From assembly GCA_009829735.1 (NCBI GenBank), contig CM020618.1:20321346-20385345 (forward strand): a stretch of DNA of 64,000 bases, written 5' to 3'. Below are positions 20,427-31,400 of this stretch, piece by piece. The notes under the pieces are model-generated. The model did not search any database, had not been told where the DNA came from, and worked only from the letters and a program-made list of their open reading frames with translations. A program made the position numbers and the translations under genes. The DNA is from Pyropia yezoensis (taxonomy: Eukaryota > Rhodophyta > Bangiophyceae > Bangiales > Bangiaceae). The number at the start of each line of letters is the position of its first letter. Positions within the stretch are counted from its first letter, which is position 1.

Positions 20427-23400
20427 GGCAGCAACCACGGTAACCACGGTAGCCGGAAGGGAGAGATGGTGGCGCAGGCAAGGAGAGACGGCGGAACAAG
20501 GGAAGCCGTGCGTCTCGAACGGGCAAGTGTGAATGGGCAACGAACGGGGAAAGAGGGTGGCGGCAGGTGGGTCGTAGGGATGGTGATGGACGCGGGAGGA
20601 GGGGCGGCGCGCGAGCGTGGGGAGAGCCGGGACATGAGATAGGGGCCGGGGAGAGGTGGAGGTTTCAGCGGAGGCGAGAAGTGTGTGAGGTAGGGAACGA
20701 AACGGAGGCGACAGGGGCGTAAGGGTGAATGACGTCGTCGGGCAGAGAGCCGTGGCGAGAAGACACGCCCGCGCGTGATGATACACGAGGGTTGACCAAA
20801 CAGTACTGCTACGGGCGCCGATTCAGTACGAAAGGCCGACCCTTAGGCCGGGCGTGCAGGCACGCCCGTGCGGGAGTGGGAGTGAGCCGTCAAGATGCAC
20901 CACCACACATGCAACGCGATACGCATTCGAGCCGGGGGAGCGCCTTGCCAGAAACGTATGTATTCCCGCCCGTCCACGCCGCGTCGCAACACCTCCCCTA
21001 CCCCCCAACGGAGCGCGCGGCCGACGTTGAATACCCCCGCCTCTCGCGAGCAGTAAAAAGGGGACACACGAGCCAACCACAGCGGCAAGCGACGGGATGG
21101 ACCTCTCACGGCAGGTGCGCGGGCTCACAGGCGGTGGGGCCCAAAAAGCCACCACCCACAGGCAGGACCCCCCCTCGTCCCGACAACCACGTCGTGTTCG
21201 CCCGCTCTCCGACCGGCGGGGAAGCCCCAGGCGGTGCGTGCGTACCGACACCGTGCGCAGCAGACACGGCAGCGGGCACGCACAGCCGCTATACTGTACT
21301 CTGCCCCCCTCTTTCCCCAGCAGCGCGAGCAGTTCGGAGAAAACAAAACCTCACATCAATACACGTACTGTACATACGACTGTGTCAGCGGACACAGGTG
21401 ACGGCCAGCGGGGGGTGTGTGGGGGGGCGGAGGAATGTCCAAAGAGAATTTATACATGGAACAAGGGGACAGCGAGCGTCCGCGGCGATACGAGGTACGT
21501 ACTGCCTGGCGGACGTGCCTCCCCGCCCCCGACCTCGCAACGCTGCGCGTGAGGAGCGGGAGCCCCCCCTTATGGCCCCACGAACGGCAGGGGCGCTACA
21601 TACTACCCCCACTCCCCCACAAGGGATACTCCCTCCACTGGAGTGCAGTGCGGCGCGTCCCTCACTCGTGCGCGAGACACCGTGCGCGCATGGTGCGACG
21701 GCGTGAACGGCGCCGTCCCCACCTGGGAAGGGGGCTTGGGCCGGCTGGTCCCGTACATACGAGTATGTATGTATGTACGGCACAGTGCTGGATGTACTGA
21801 TACGTTGGACCCTGGCAGCAGGAGGGCGCTGCTTCCGCGTCCGCGTGGAGGCGCGGCGGCGAGGGAGACAGCTGTGGCGAGAGGCGGGGCGCGCCCGGGT
21901 GGTGAGACATCGGCACCCGTCCGCCATCCCCGCCGCCCACGCACAACCAATGGGGAGTCCCCATTGTGAGTTAGTCCTGTGGCTGCTTCCCTATCAATGA
22001 TTGAATGGGTGGGCCCCCTGGTGGACAGCCACCCCTTTCCCGCCAAACCGGGGAGGGGTGCTTCCATTGATCCCACCAGACCAGAGGGCAGTAGCTCGGG
22101 TGTCACTTGCAACTGGAGCGTGGTCCGTAGATACGTACGAGGCGTGGCCACTACGGTGCGTGCTAGCCGGCCATCTGTCTGCCTGTCAGGTGGATGGTTG
22201 GCTACTGGTGTGCCCCCCTTTCCGTTTTCGCCGCCACCACCCCAGCGCGGGGCTCAGCATCGGTGGCGCCATCGGGACCCAAGAGGTGGGTGCTGTGGTT
22301 CGAGTGGTATAGAGTCTCAAGGGCGTACCCACTATCCGACAATGAACAATGATGTAACGTTACAGAGCGAAGTCGCATATTCTTGTAACGAAGGGACAGC
22401 CAATCAGATGAAGCCCAGGGAGACCTCCGTTGGGACCGTGGACTACAATCTGTATTGGGTATTGGAGCTTTCCGAATTCTGCCCATGTGGACAAGAGCAC
22501 GAGCAAGTGTACAACAGAAAGGGCCAATCACATGCTCGCAGCAGATGGCTTACCAATGGCGTGCTGCAACACGTCTGTCTGAAGAACCTGATGATTGGCT
22601 ATGGCCACAAATGCTCTCGCAACGAACGCTGGTTGGTCAAAACACTCTTGTTTTTTCATCGGATCTCGCCGGGTGGCCCTTTATCTCAGGTCATCTCTGT
22701 CAAGAACAGAGTCCGAAGCGCTCAGCCGGTGCTTGTTCTGCCCTCGAAGTGGTCAGAAATCCCGAGAGAACCCCCGATCACACTGTTCGTACAACAACGG
22801 ACCCTCATGCAGAGCAGTCATTGGCCAAAGAGGCAGCATCTGAGTCATATCATTGGTCAAACACAGTTCGCTCTTGCTCTTGTCCACATGGGACAAAATT
22901 GGGAGAATTGCAATATTGTCTGACTACATATTGTCACGTCCGTATGGTGCTTTTCCAAAAAATGGCCACATCGGTGTGGAATGCAACCTTTGACGGGACC
23001 TCGACACCGCCCCTGGATGGTCTTCCAGGCGTGTCACACGTCCGCCAGACTTTCGGGGAGCTCGATTGTGTTGGTAAGTAGTGCAGGTTGTGGGGGTCAC
23101 GTGCTCGGCGATGGCCAGTTTGCGGGCTTCCGGGGACCACTGCGCAAACCGTGTCACAGGTTGCCGTGGGTTGCTGTGGACCGTTGAAATGGGCGAAGTG
23201 GTTCCAGTCTGGTGTGCTAATGCGGGCCTCGGGTTGTTAACTATGTGGCCTCACGACCCCCTCAGGCCTTCATGGTTATTGGCCGTTTGAATCTCATATC
23301 GTGCTTTTCTATAAAATGCCCGGACAAGAACGTGCGGCGTTTGCGATGTCTGTTCAGACACTGTTCCATTAGCCTGGGCGGGGGTGGTCCGGACACTACG

Positions 23401-24410
23401 TCGGACTGAGGCAAAACGTTCCAGCCACCAGGCCCGGGAACTCCAATCATCTCGTTTGCCTCACGTGGAAAAGCTCGCGATTTGTATCTCCCCGCCGGAC
23501 GTGTCACCTGCTGGCCCGAAAAGAAGGCCTCTCCGTTGCTCCTGGTGGGCCTCTCTGTGACCCACTTATTCGCTGAAAAAACCTCCGCACTGCGCCGGGT
23601 GGCCCTCTAAAATGGGGTGCAAACGCCGCACGTTACGATTCCTCAGGTCGGCTTCCGGCCGATCCATCTGCTAACTGAGGCACTGGGAGCGCCCCTGCCC
23701 CCAATTGGCTGGAACGCCGCAGCTGCAGACACCGTCCAGGCCTGAAATGGGCTCGGAACGCCGCAGGCTCCAGACCGCGTCAGGGAGCTTTCGACGCTGC
23801 CCCACACAAGTTGGAATTTCATGGCGGCTTACCATTGGACGAGCAAAGAGCAGTTGATCCACAGAGGATCTCCCATTTTCTCGTGTTGTGGGAACCGCGG
23901 GGACGTTGATTGTTCGTGTCAGAAACAGAGTCGTCTGCCTTCTTTTCGGCAATGACGTGAGGTCACTCTGCAGAGAACCCATGTCCGACTGATCGCCTTC
24001 TCACTATGGCACACGCACCGGCCACTTCGAAAAGGAGGCTGGGCTAGTCTCTGCGTCCTCGTGGCGCGCCTGTATCGACTTGGTGACTTCGTGGGGCCTC
24101 GGAGCGGATGGGTCTCCCTCCGACGCTCCAGACGAGCGTCCTATGGCAAAATTCGCCACGGAACACGATGTACAAGATAGTTTGGCACCCCGTTTTTACG
24201 GTGATCTCCAGCGTGAGGCCCAGAAGCACCCATTGACCACTGGCAGCTACCAGATGCTTTTTCTTCCGGGTGCACGCACCGTCGTTCCCCACCCTGTCCT
24301 CCACCCACATCCACCACCGTCGTCCCCCCACCATCATCGCCACCCCGGCGTGCCGTTGCGGCCACACCCGGGTGGCGGCAGGCACGGCGACGCGGCGGCC
24401 GCCGCCGGCG
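20427..24410. other. About 4 kb without a supported gene
   Basis: Composition shifts from GC-rich (to about 22000) to a more balanced mix (22000-24100). No recognisable protein on either strand. The balanced part holds a diverged inverted repeat (22482-22892) and a short palindrome TGTAACGTTACA (22353-22364), which suggests old transposon remnants. Confidence 0.5.
22482..22892. repeat. Inverted repeat pair, possible non-autonomous element
   Basis: The arm CCCATGTGGACAAGAGCACGAGC (22482-22504) matches the reverse complement of 22870-22892 with one mismatch. Weaker similarity continues inwards (GGCCAAT and AGATG-type matches). The enclosed segment of about 365 bp has no coding capacity seen. 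No target duplication was identified. Confidence 0.45.
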
Positions 24411-24577
24411 GTGGCAGTGGCGGTGGCGGTGGCGGTGGCGGTGGCGGTGGCGGTGGCGGTGGCGGTTGTGGGGCGGTTGGTGGCGGGGAGGGGGGTGGCG
24501 GTGGCGGTGGCGGTGGCGGTGGCGGAGGCGGTGGCGGTGGCGGTGGCGGTGGCGGTGGCGGTGGCGGTGGCGGTGGC

Positions 24578-24609
<32 letters not shown>

Positions 24610-24629
24610 GGCGGTTGGTGGCGGGGGGG

Positions 24630-24662
<33 letters not shown>

Positions 24663-24917
24663 GGCGGTTGGTGGCGGGGAGGGGGGTGGCGGTGGCGGTG
24701 GCGGTGGCGGTGGCGGTGGCGGTGGCGGTGGCGGTGGCGGTGGCGGTGGCGGTTGTGGGGCGGTTGGTGGCGAGGGGGGGGGTGGCCGTGGCGGTGGCGG
24801 TGGGGAGGCGGTGGCGGTGGCGGTGGCGGTGGCGGTGGCGGTGGCGGTGGCGGAGGCGGTGGCGGTGGCGGTGGCGGTGGCGGTGGCGGTGGCGGTGGCG
24901 GTGGCGGTGGCGGTGGC

Positions 24918-24949
<32 letters not shown>

Positions 24950-24958
24950 GGCGGTTGG
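24411..24958 (+). repeat. (GGTGGC)n hexamer array with interspersed GGGGCGGTTGGTGGCGGG units
   Basis: About 550 bp of near-perfect GGTGGC tandem repeat, interrupted about six times by a GTGGGGCGGTTGGTGGCGGGG-like unit and by occasional GGAGGC. The array runs directly into the 5' LTR of element 1. On one strand it is almost pure G/T/C with four-G spacing, so G-quadruplex formation is likely. Frames across it translate to Ala-Val, Arg-Trp or poly-Gly and are not genes. Confidence 0.9.
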
Positions 24959-25427
24959 TGTGGCAGTATTGACCCCCAGGTAGGGGGGCAACACGTGCCA
25001 TGCAAGGGGCGGCAGGCCACTAGCCTGATCCGTTCCTCCCCCTGCATTTGGGTCCATATTTTCTAAGTTTGGGATAGTTAGCTTAGTAGTAAATCCAACT
25101 TGGATTTGAGGGTTTTCTGCATTTATCGTCTTGAATTTTCGTGTGGCCCGGTGGGCAGGTGCTGGGGTGGGAGATTCTGAGTGGCGAGATTCTGAGTGGA
25201 CCCTGGGGGGATAAGGGGAGGGACAGCGGGGCTTGGCCCTGCGTCCCCGTCCCGACCAAGAAACTGTTGGACCACACACCATCCTCTTGTTTGTCCGTGG
25301 GGGGTTTGCCCCACAACAGGGACAGAGTGTGTGCGACTTGCACTTCTTCCGGTTCCCCCGACACGGGAGGCAGCCCTAGCACACCGCCCCAACTTGGGTG
25401 CCGTGTGTGCTTGTGGTTTTTGCCACA
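24959..25427 (+). repeat. 5' LTR of element 1
   Basis: 469 bp, nearly identical to 33867-34335, with perfect 7-bp terminal inverted repeats TGTGGCA and TGCCACA. Differences from the 3' copy are TT versus CC at about 25067-25068 and C versus T near 25290. It should contain promoter and polyadenylation signals, which I could not pinpoint. Confidence 0.95.
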
Positions 25428-25429
25428 TT

Positions 25430-25448
25430 TGGTGGAGCAGCAGGGGAC
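25430..25448 (+). promoter_or_regulatory. Primer-binding site of element 1
   Basis: TGGTGGAGCAGCAGGGGAC begins two bases after the LTR. Its reverse complement ends in CCA, as expected for the 3' end of a primer tRNA whose acceptor strand would end CTGCTCC-A-CCA. The same 19-mer follows the LTR of element 2. Which tRNA it is cannot be told from the window. Confidence 0.75.
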
Positions 25449-25546
25449 AGAGGTAAACTTTACCTCCGGGTGCACCCGGGTGTAGGGGGCCCTCTGTCTC
25501 AGAGGAACGGTGGTCTTGGACCGTGTCATACGGATCGTCAGCCAAC

Positions 25547-27358
25547 ATGGCTAGCTCGGACCCCCCGTCGTCCGGGGAGTACACGGGTGACGCACGTACT
25601 TCAGTGCCTTTGAATACTGGTGAGACACAGGTGGGTTTACCTGGGGTCGCAGAGGGACTAGAGGCCCCTCAAGCCAGCAGGACTGGAAGTACGGGCGGGC
25701 AACAGGCCACCCCGACTCAGTCGGGAGTTCACTCGGGTGACACTTCTGATGTGGGTGGGCCGAAGTCTGGCCACCGCGTGGTATACTCAACGGGAACGTC
25801 CCAAGGGGTGAGGACTGTCCCCGCGGGTTCCACTCGGGTTGGAGCCAACTTTGGCTTGGAGTCGTCGCCAACTAGGCTTTCGGAGGACGGTGGACCTCCG
25901 TTGGTCGGCGATGGGCTCGCGCCCATGCCCCCGGTTGAGACCCCTGAGGAACGTGGCTACCCCTCAGGTGGACTCCCGGAGGCGGACCGAGACTCAACTG
26001 GAGTCGTCAATCCACTCCTCGCGGAAACTGTCCGTCGGGAGGCGACCAATGTGTTGCGGCAGACTTTGCCGGACCTGGTGGTCACGATGACGAATACTAT
26101 TCTGAATCAGATTGTGGCGAGTTTGCCAGATGGCCTTAATGTCCAGACCGGATTGGGGCTTTCGAGCCCGCAGGCGCAGGGGGAATCCCCCCTTACGCCT
26201 ATCTCTGGTCGCCCCGAACTGGGGGCGACACCTGTGACTCCCAACGAGGGAGCCACACCATACTCGGTGGGGCGTACGCCCTTCACGGGGGAGTTCCCCC
26301 CGGAAACGCCGGCGGCTACACCAAGCGCGCCGCGCCGGACTACAGGCACTGAGAGTGAACTTACCCCAGTGCCACAGCGACTGTTCCCTCAACGTGAGGT
26401 GCCGCCCAAAATCCAGGTAGCCAACCCGGTCTACCAGCGGATCTTTGACTGTGAGACCTACGCCCTCCACAACAAGTCGGTGGCGTATGGTCCTGACCAG
26501 GCCCGAGCCATGGGCCGTGCCAAGAAGAATGCACTTCATTCTTTTGGGCACAAAGCGGAGTGGGACGGAACTCCCCCCCTCCGTGTCTTTGAGTTCCTAC
26601 GTCGTTTCACAAAAGCCTGTGACGACAATGCCATAAGTGAAGGCATGGCTTTTTACATGCTACAGGAGTTTACGAAGGGCGACCTACGGACAGAACTTAT
26701 GTCCGTCATGCCCAGCTCCTCAAGTGGAGGCGCTGGGGAGGTGACGTCCTATTTGGAGCTCGTCAACTGGTTGTTGAGAGCCATGGTTGATGAGGCAGCG
26801 TTGGCTTCTCAAGTCGAGGAGTTTACGCAAGCCCATCAGGAAGAGGCGGAGGACGAGTTGTCCTTTGCGGAGCGAGTCCGTAAGCTCAACAATCTTTGTG
26901 GGTTTCTTCATCCACAAGCTGTGGTGAAGAGTCGGTTTGTGGAGGGACTCCATTGGTCAGTCCGGATGGAGACCCGGGAGCATAACACTGCCCGGGCGAC
27001 CCTGGCCGAGTTGGCCAGGTTCGCCTATCGCAGAGGCGAGGCCTACCGCAAGTTGCGGGAGGAACAACGCCAGGAGCGTCAGGCCGAGTTGGCCAAGGAA
27101 CGGGAGGAGGCGCGCCAGGCCAGAGAGTTGAGAGAGGCACGCCGAATCCGCAAGGAGAGGGTGGTAGCTGCCGTGGGAACTTCCCAGGGTATCCCTTCGT
27201 CTTCCCCAGTTGGGAAGACCCCTCCCGGACCGGACCATCGGTGTTGGAACTGCAACTCCGATGGTCACTGGGCATATGATTGCCCCAAGTTGAGTAAACG
27301 CATCCAACAACTTGTTAGGAATGCGAGTAAAAAGTCGGCTACGAACGAAGTACGTTAA
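25547..27358 (+). CDS. gag: Gag polyprotein of element 1
   Basis: 603 residues, starting at ATG 25547 (the frame is open from 25523). The N-terminal 270 residues are Pro/Thr/Gly-rich. The capsid-like part follows (about 290-480), with helices typical of retrotransposon gag. A highly charged Glu/Arg/Gln coiled-coil stretch (about 495-550) precedes one CCHC zinc knuckle, CWNCNSDGHWAYDC, near residue 567, which would bind the RNA genome. It forms the particle in the cytoplasm. The stop TAA (27356-27358) is followed in the same frame by 44 more codons of acidic, serine-rich sequence up to a TGA at 27491, so the stop may be a later mutation or a read-through site. Confidence 0.88.
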   Translation: MASSDPPSSGEYTGDARTSVPLNTGETQVGLPGVAEGLEAPQASRTGSTGGQQATPTQSGVHSGDTSDVGGPKSGHRVVYSTGTSQGVRTVPAGSTRVGANFGLESSPTRLSEDGGPPLVGDGLAPMPPVETPEERGYPSGGLPEADRDSTGVVNPLLAETVRREATNVLRQTLPDLVVTMTNTILNQIVASLPDGLNVQTGLGLSSPQAQGESPLTPISGRPELGATPVTPNEGATPYSVGRTPFTGEFPPETPAATPSAPRRTTGTESELTPVPQRLFPQREVPPKIQVANPVYQRIFDCETYALHNKSVAYGPDQARAMGRAKKNALHSFGHKAEWDGTPPLRVFEFLRRFTKACDDNAISEGMAFYMLQEFTKGDLRTELMSVMPSSSSGGAGEVTSYLELVNWLLRAMVDEAALASQVEEFTQAHQEEAEDELSFAERVRKLNNLCGFLHPQAVVKSRFVEGLHWSVRMETREHNTARATLAELARFAYRRGEAYRKLREEQRQERQAELAKEREEARQARELREARRIRKERVVAAVGTSQGIPSSSPVGKTPPGPDHRCWNCNSDGHWAYDCPKLSKRIQQLVRNASKKSATNEVR

Positions 27359-27489
27359 CGCCGCGAGGGTGGGTCTCGACCGGTCGTTGCGGTCGCCACA
27401 CCCTCGGCGGAGGAGGCGGACACGTCGTCCTCGGACTCGTCGTCTTCCTCCCCGCCCTCAGATTCGGACGCCAAGTCGGCGGGAAACGA

Positions 27490-28434
27490 ATGACCGTTGG
27501 GGCTGGTCGTCCGAAGCTCACAACGGCAGCCTTGGCCAAGTGGGCCAGGAGGACGAACCAACCGTGCCGGATACTGCGGCGACCTAAGGGAGTCCGCCCA
27601 CCTCGGGTAGGACTCCCCAAGAACGTAAACCCACGTCGGGTCATCGCGGTGCCGACGGGTGAGAACTTCCAGGTGGCTGGACGGGTGCAACTTGCCCCCG
27701 GCCGTGCATGCTCTACCCGTATCGTACTTGATACCGGGTCAGGAGCCTCCTTGATACGCAAGTCGCTATTACCAAAGGAGGTGAAGCTCCAACGCTGGAG
27801 GTCCAAAGCTGACCATATGATTGACATCAATGGTGGGGTACTTCCCATCGTTGGTGCCGTGACCCTACCAACTAGGTTGGGGACCCATGAGGTCGACGTG
27901 ACGTATGGCGTAGTTGAGAATATATCGGTACCCCTGCTTCTGGGTACCCCTTATGTTGTTACACAAGTGCCTTTGATTTGTGGCCCTGAGTACTGGGTCA
28001 AGTTGATGAATGGGGAGACTATCCCCATCCTTGGTAAGGGAAAGTCTGTGGTTCCTGTGACAGTCTCACAGTCGAAGCCTGTTTGCTCTGTGAGGGAAGG
28101 GTTTACTGCTACCCTGCGTTTAGCCCGCAAAGTCACGTTGTCCCCCAACTCGGTGGCGCACGTTGATGTTGTAACTGATTTTACGGGGAACGGGTTGGTG
28201 CACCCTCACCCCCGTCTTGCTCGCAAGCACCAAGTGCATGTTGCCCTTGGCACGATGGACTCCAAAGCCGGAGTCCCGTGGAGGATCCAGGTGATGAACC
28301 AGAGCCCGACGCCCAAGTACTTCAAGTCGGGAGCCAAGTTCGGCTATATCGACCAACACGAGGGACCGGTAGTAGCGGTCACCCTCAACGCGGGCGCAAG
28401 TAGCGACCCGAAGTCCGGAAAGGAGAAGCATTAA
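27490..28434 (+). CDS. Protease region of element 1 pol
   Basis: 314 residues, from ATG 27490. Contains the retropepsin active site LDTGSGASL at about residues 81-89 and a downstream LLLGTPYV-type flap/ILG strand, so it is an aspartic protease that cleaves the polyproteins. The ATG overlaps the TGA of the extended gag frame as ATGA. The frame ends at TAA 28432-28434, and the reverse transcriptase frame continues in the same phase directly after it. So the protease is either a separate product, or pol is interrupted by a single stop. Confidence 0.82.
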   Translation: MTVGAGRPKLTTAALAKWARRTNQPCRILRRPKGVRPPRVGLPKNVNPRRVIAVPTGENFQVAGRVQLAPGRACSTRIVLDTGSGASLIRKSLLPKEVKLQRWRSKADHMIDINGGVLPIVGAVTLPTRLGTHEVDVTYGVVENISVPLLLGTPYVVTQVPLICGPEYWVKLMNGETIPILGKGKSVVPVTVSQSKPVCSVREGFTATLRLARKVTLSPNSVAHVDVVTDFTGNGLVHPHPRLARKHQVHVALGTMDSKAGVPWRIQVMNQSPTPKYFKSGAKFGYIDQHEGPVVAVTLNAGASSDPKSGKEKH

Positions 28435-28464
28435 ACCAAGTCGGCCGCCTCTCCTCGACCCCAT

Positions 28465-31400
28465 GTGAACATGGAGGGTGTCCCCCCCAGGTTGAGGGTT
28501 CAAGTTGAACGCCTCTTGGACCAATATCACAAGCTGTGGGATGGTCAATTGGGACTCATGAGAGCCACCCAACACCGGATCGAGTTGAAGCCCGGTGCAC
28601 CCCCTATACGCCAACAACCGTATAGGGGAGGACCTCGTTCAAGGGCCCTCGTTAAGGAGCAAGTTGCTCGCATGGAGGCCCTCGATGTGATCGAGGCCAG
28701 CAACGCCGAGTGGGCGAGTCCGGTGGTTATCGTCCCCAAAGTTGATGGGACCCCCCGGTTTTGTATCGACTACCGTAAGCTCAACGAGAGCACGGTGAAG
28801 GACAGTTATCCCCTACCTAGGATGGATGACTGTCTGGACTCTCTGGGGGAGGCAAACGTGTTCTCTACCCTGGACTGTAACGCGGGGTACTGGCAAATTC
28901 CCATTGCCCCGGAGGACAGGCATAAAACTACCTTTACCTGTCACTGTGGTACCTACCAGTGCAAGCGCCTACCGTTTGGTCTGTGTAACGCGCCGGCAAC
29001 TTTCCAGCGCGCTATGGACATGATTCTGGCCGGAGTACGGTGGCAGATCTGTCTTGTGTACCTAGACGATATCATTGTGTTCTCCCGAAGTCCGGAGGAA
29101 CACATTGGCCATCTTGGCCAGGTGTTCAAGCTACTTGCTGACGCCGGTGTGTCACTGAAGGCGAGTAAGTGCCACCTCTTCACTCAAGAGGTGGAGTACT
29201 TGGGACATGTTGTCCGTCCGGGGCGTCTCAGTGTTAACGAGAAGAACTTGAGAGCCATACGTAAGGCTCAGTACCCCCGGACCCAGACCCAGATGAGGAG
29301 CTTCCTCGGGATGTGTAACGTGTACCGACGTTTCACCAAGGGCTTCGCCAAGGTGGCGAAGCCGTTGAATGAGCTAGTGAGCTCAACGCTACCGAAGAAC
29401 CTGCCTCCCCCAAGTCGGGTGGAGCAAGAATCCTTTGAGACTCCTCGGGACCTTCTGCTGAAGCCCCCCATCTTGGCAATTCCCAGGTTGGGAGGCCACT
29501 ACATCCTGGATGTGGACGCTAGCTACGACCGACTTGGTTGTGTGTTGCTTCAGCAGCAGCCGGACAAGGAGTACTTGCCGGTGGGATACTTTAGTAAGGG
29601 GCTGAACTCGGCCGAGAAGAACTACGGAGTCACCGAGTTGGAAGGACTCGCAGTGGTGTGGGCGGTGACGTCACTTCGTCACTACCTGGAGGGTGAGAAG
29701 TTCCTCATCCGCTGTGACCACCGCGCGTTGCAGTTCATCTTTAAGACGGACTGTACGAACACTCGTCTCAACCGGTGGAGGGTGCGACTGGCACCCTTCA
29801 ACTTTGACATTGAGTACCGACCTGGCAGGCAACATGCCCTTGCCGACGGCCTCTCTCGGGTACCTACCGAGGGGCTGGACACTAACCCAGTCGATGAGGA
29901 CATCCCCATCGTGGGGGTAGTCACGCGCTCGGGTCAGGCGTTGAACCCCGAGGCGCCAGGGAACAAGAAGTACTTGCCCCTGTCCCTGGACGAGGTGGTG
30001 AAGGCCCAGGCCGAGGATCCCTTCTGCAAGTCGCAGAGGGATATACTGGATACGGTGGTTGAGACGCGCTTCTTTCTGGGAGACGATGGCCTCCTCATGA
30101 GGAGGGGGGTATTCCAGGGGACCGAACAACTTGTCGTCCCCGCATCCCTCAAGGACAGTATCCTTGAGAGGGAGCACAACGCTCCCACGGGTGGACACCT
30201 GGGGTCTAGTAAACTGTACCAGACCCTGAGGACCAGGTACTACTGGCCGTCCATGGTGGTGGACATCTACAGTTGGGTGGCTGCCTGCACAAGTTGTGCA
30301 CAGAATCGTCTGATGGAACGGCGGCCTAGTACGGCTATGCTATTGTTCCCGGCCAAGGAGCCCTTCGCCGCGTTGGCGATGGACATCCTTGGGCCACTGC
30401 CCGTGACCGAGGAGGGCAACCAGTACCTCCTGGTCATCTGTGACCGCTTCACGAAACTTACGCGAGCGATCCCACTGGCAGAGATCACGGCCATGTCGGT
30501 CGTGTCAGCCTTCCTAGATCACTGGGTTGCCGCGTATGGCATCCCAGATAGTACACTATCGGACAATGGACCGCAATTTGCGTCTGTACTGTTTCAGGGA
30601 GTGCTGGATATGTTGGGGGTTAAGGCAAACTATGCCACCCCCTACCACCCACAAACTAATGGGCAGGTGGAGCGCTTCAACAAAACTACTGTTAGGCAGC
30701 TGCGCCACTATGTGAGTGAGCACGTGAAGACGTGGGACCAATATATTTCTATCCTTACTACTGCCTACAATTCGCAGGTTCACTCATCTACAGGGGAAGT
30801 ACCCCTCGCTTTTGTGACCCCCCGTCGCGTGCGGTCTATTGCCGTGCGGCGGTCGCTCCCAACTAGGGAGGATGGTGGCAGTACGCCTACTCCTACTGAG
30901 AGTAAGGCGGAGTTCGCCGCTAGGCTTGAAAACCTCATCCCTAAAGTCAGGGCTGAGATGGACAAAGCACAAAAGCGCTACAAGCGTACCTTTGACAAAA
31001 AGGTGCGCAATGCTAAACATGTCCCCGAGCAGGGTGACTGGGTGCTGGTACACTCGCACACCCCAACTGGGGGTAAGCTGGTATTCCAGACGAAGGGACC
31101 GTACCAGGTCCTTCGTACTGATGGGCGGCGCTTCACCATCGAAAGTGACGATGGGGTCCGCACAGTGAACGGACAGGACGTGGTCAAAGTTGCACCACCG
31201 CCTGCAGGCGACCCAGCTTGGGCACGTGCGTTGGAGTCGTGGCGCCTCCGCTCACTGCCTGCGGCCAAACAGGGCCCGCAGGAGTACGTGTTCGATAAGT
31301 TCATCGACCACGGATGGGATGAAGACACTGACCGCCTCATGTTGAGGGTGCGTTGGTTTGGCTACAAAGCCAAGGACGATACATGGGAGTATGTGGAGGA

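Noticed and set aside
22353-22364. Palindrome TGTAACGTTACA as a regulatory site
   Set aside because: A single 12-bp palindrome without gene context; chance cannot be excluded.
24044-25282. Long frames on both strands giving poly-Pro, Ala-Thr, His-Arg, Arg-Trp or Ala-Val proteins
   Set aside because: They are translations of the (GGTGGC)n array; every frame is open because the hexamer has no stop.
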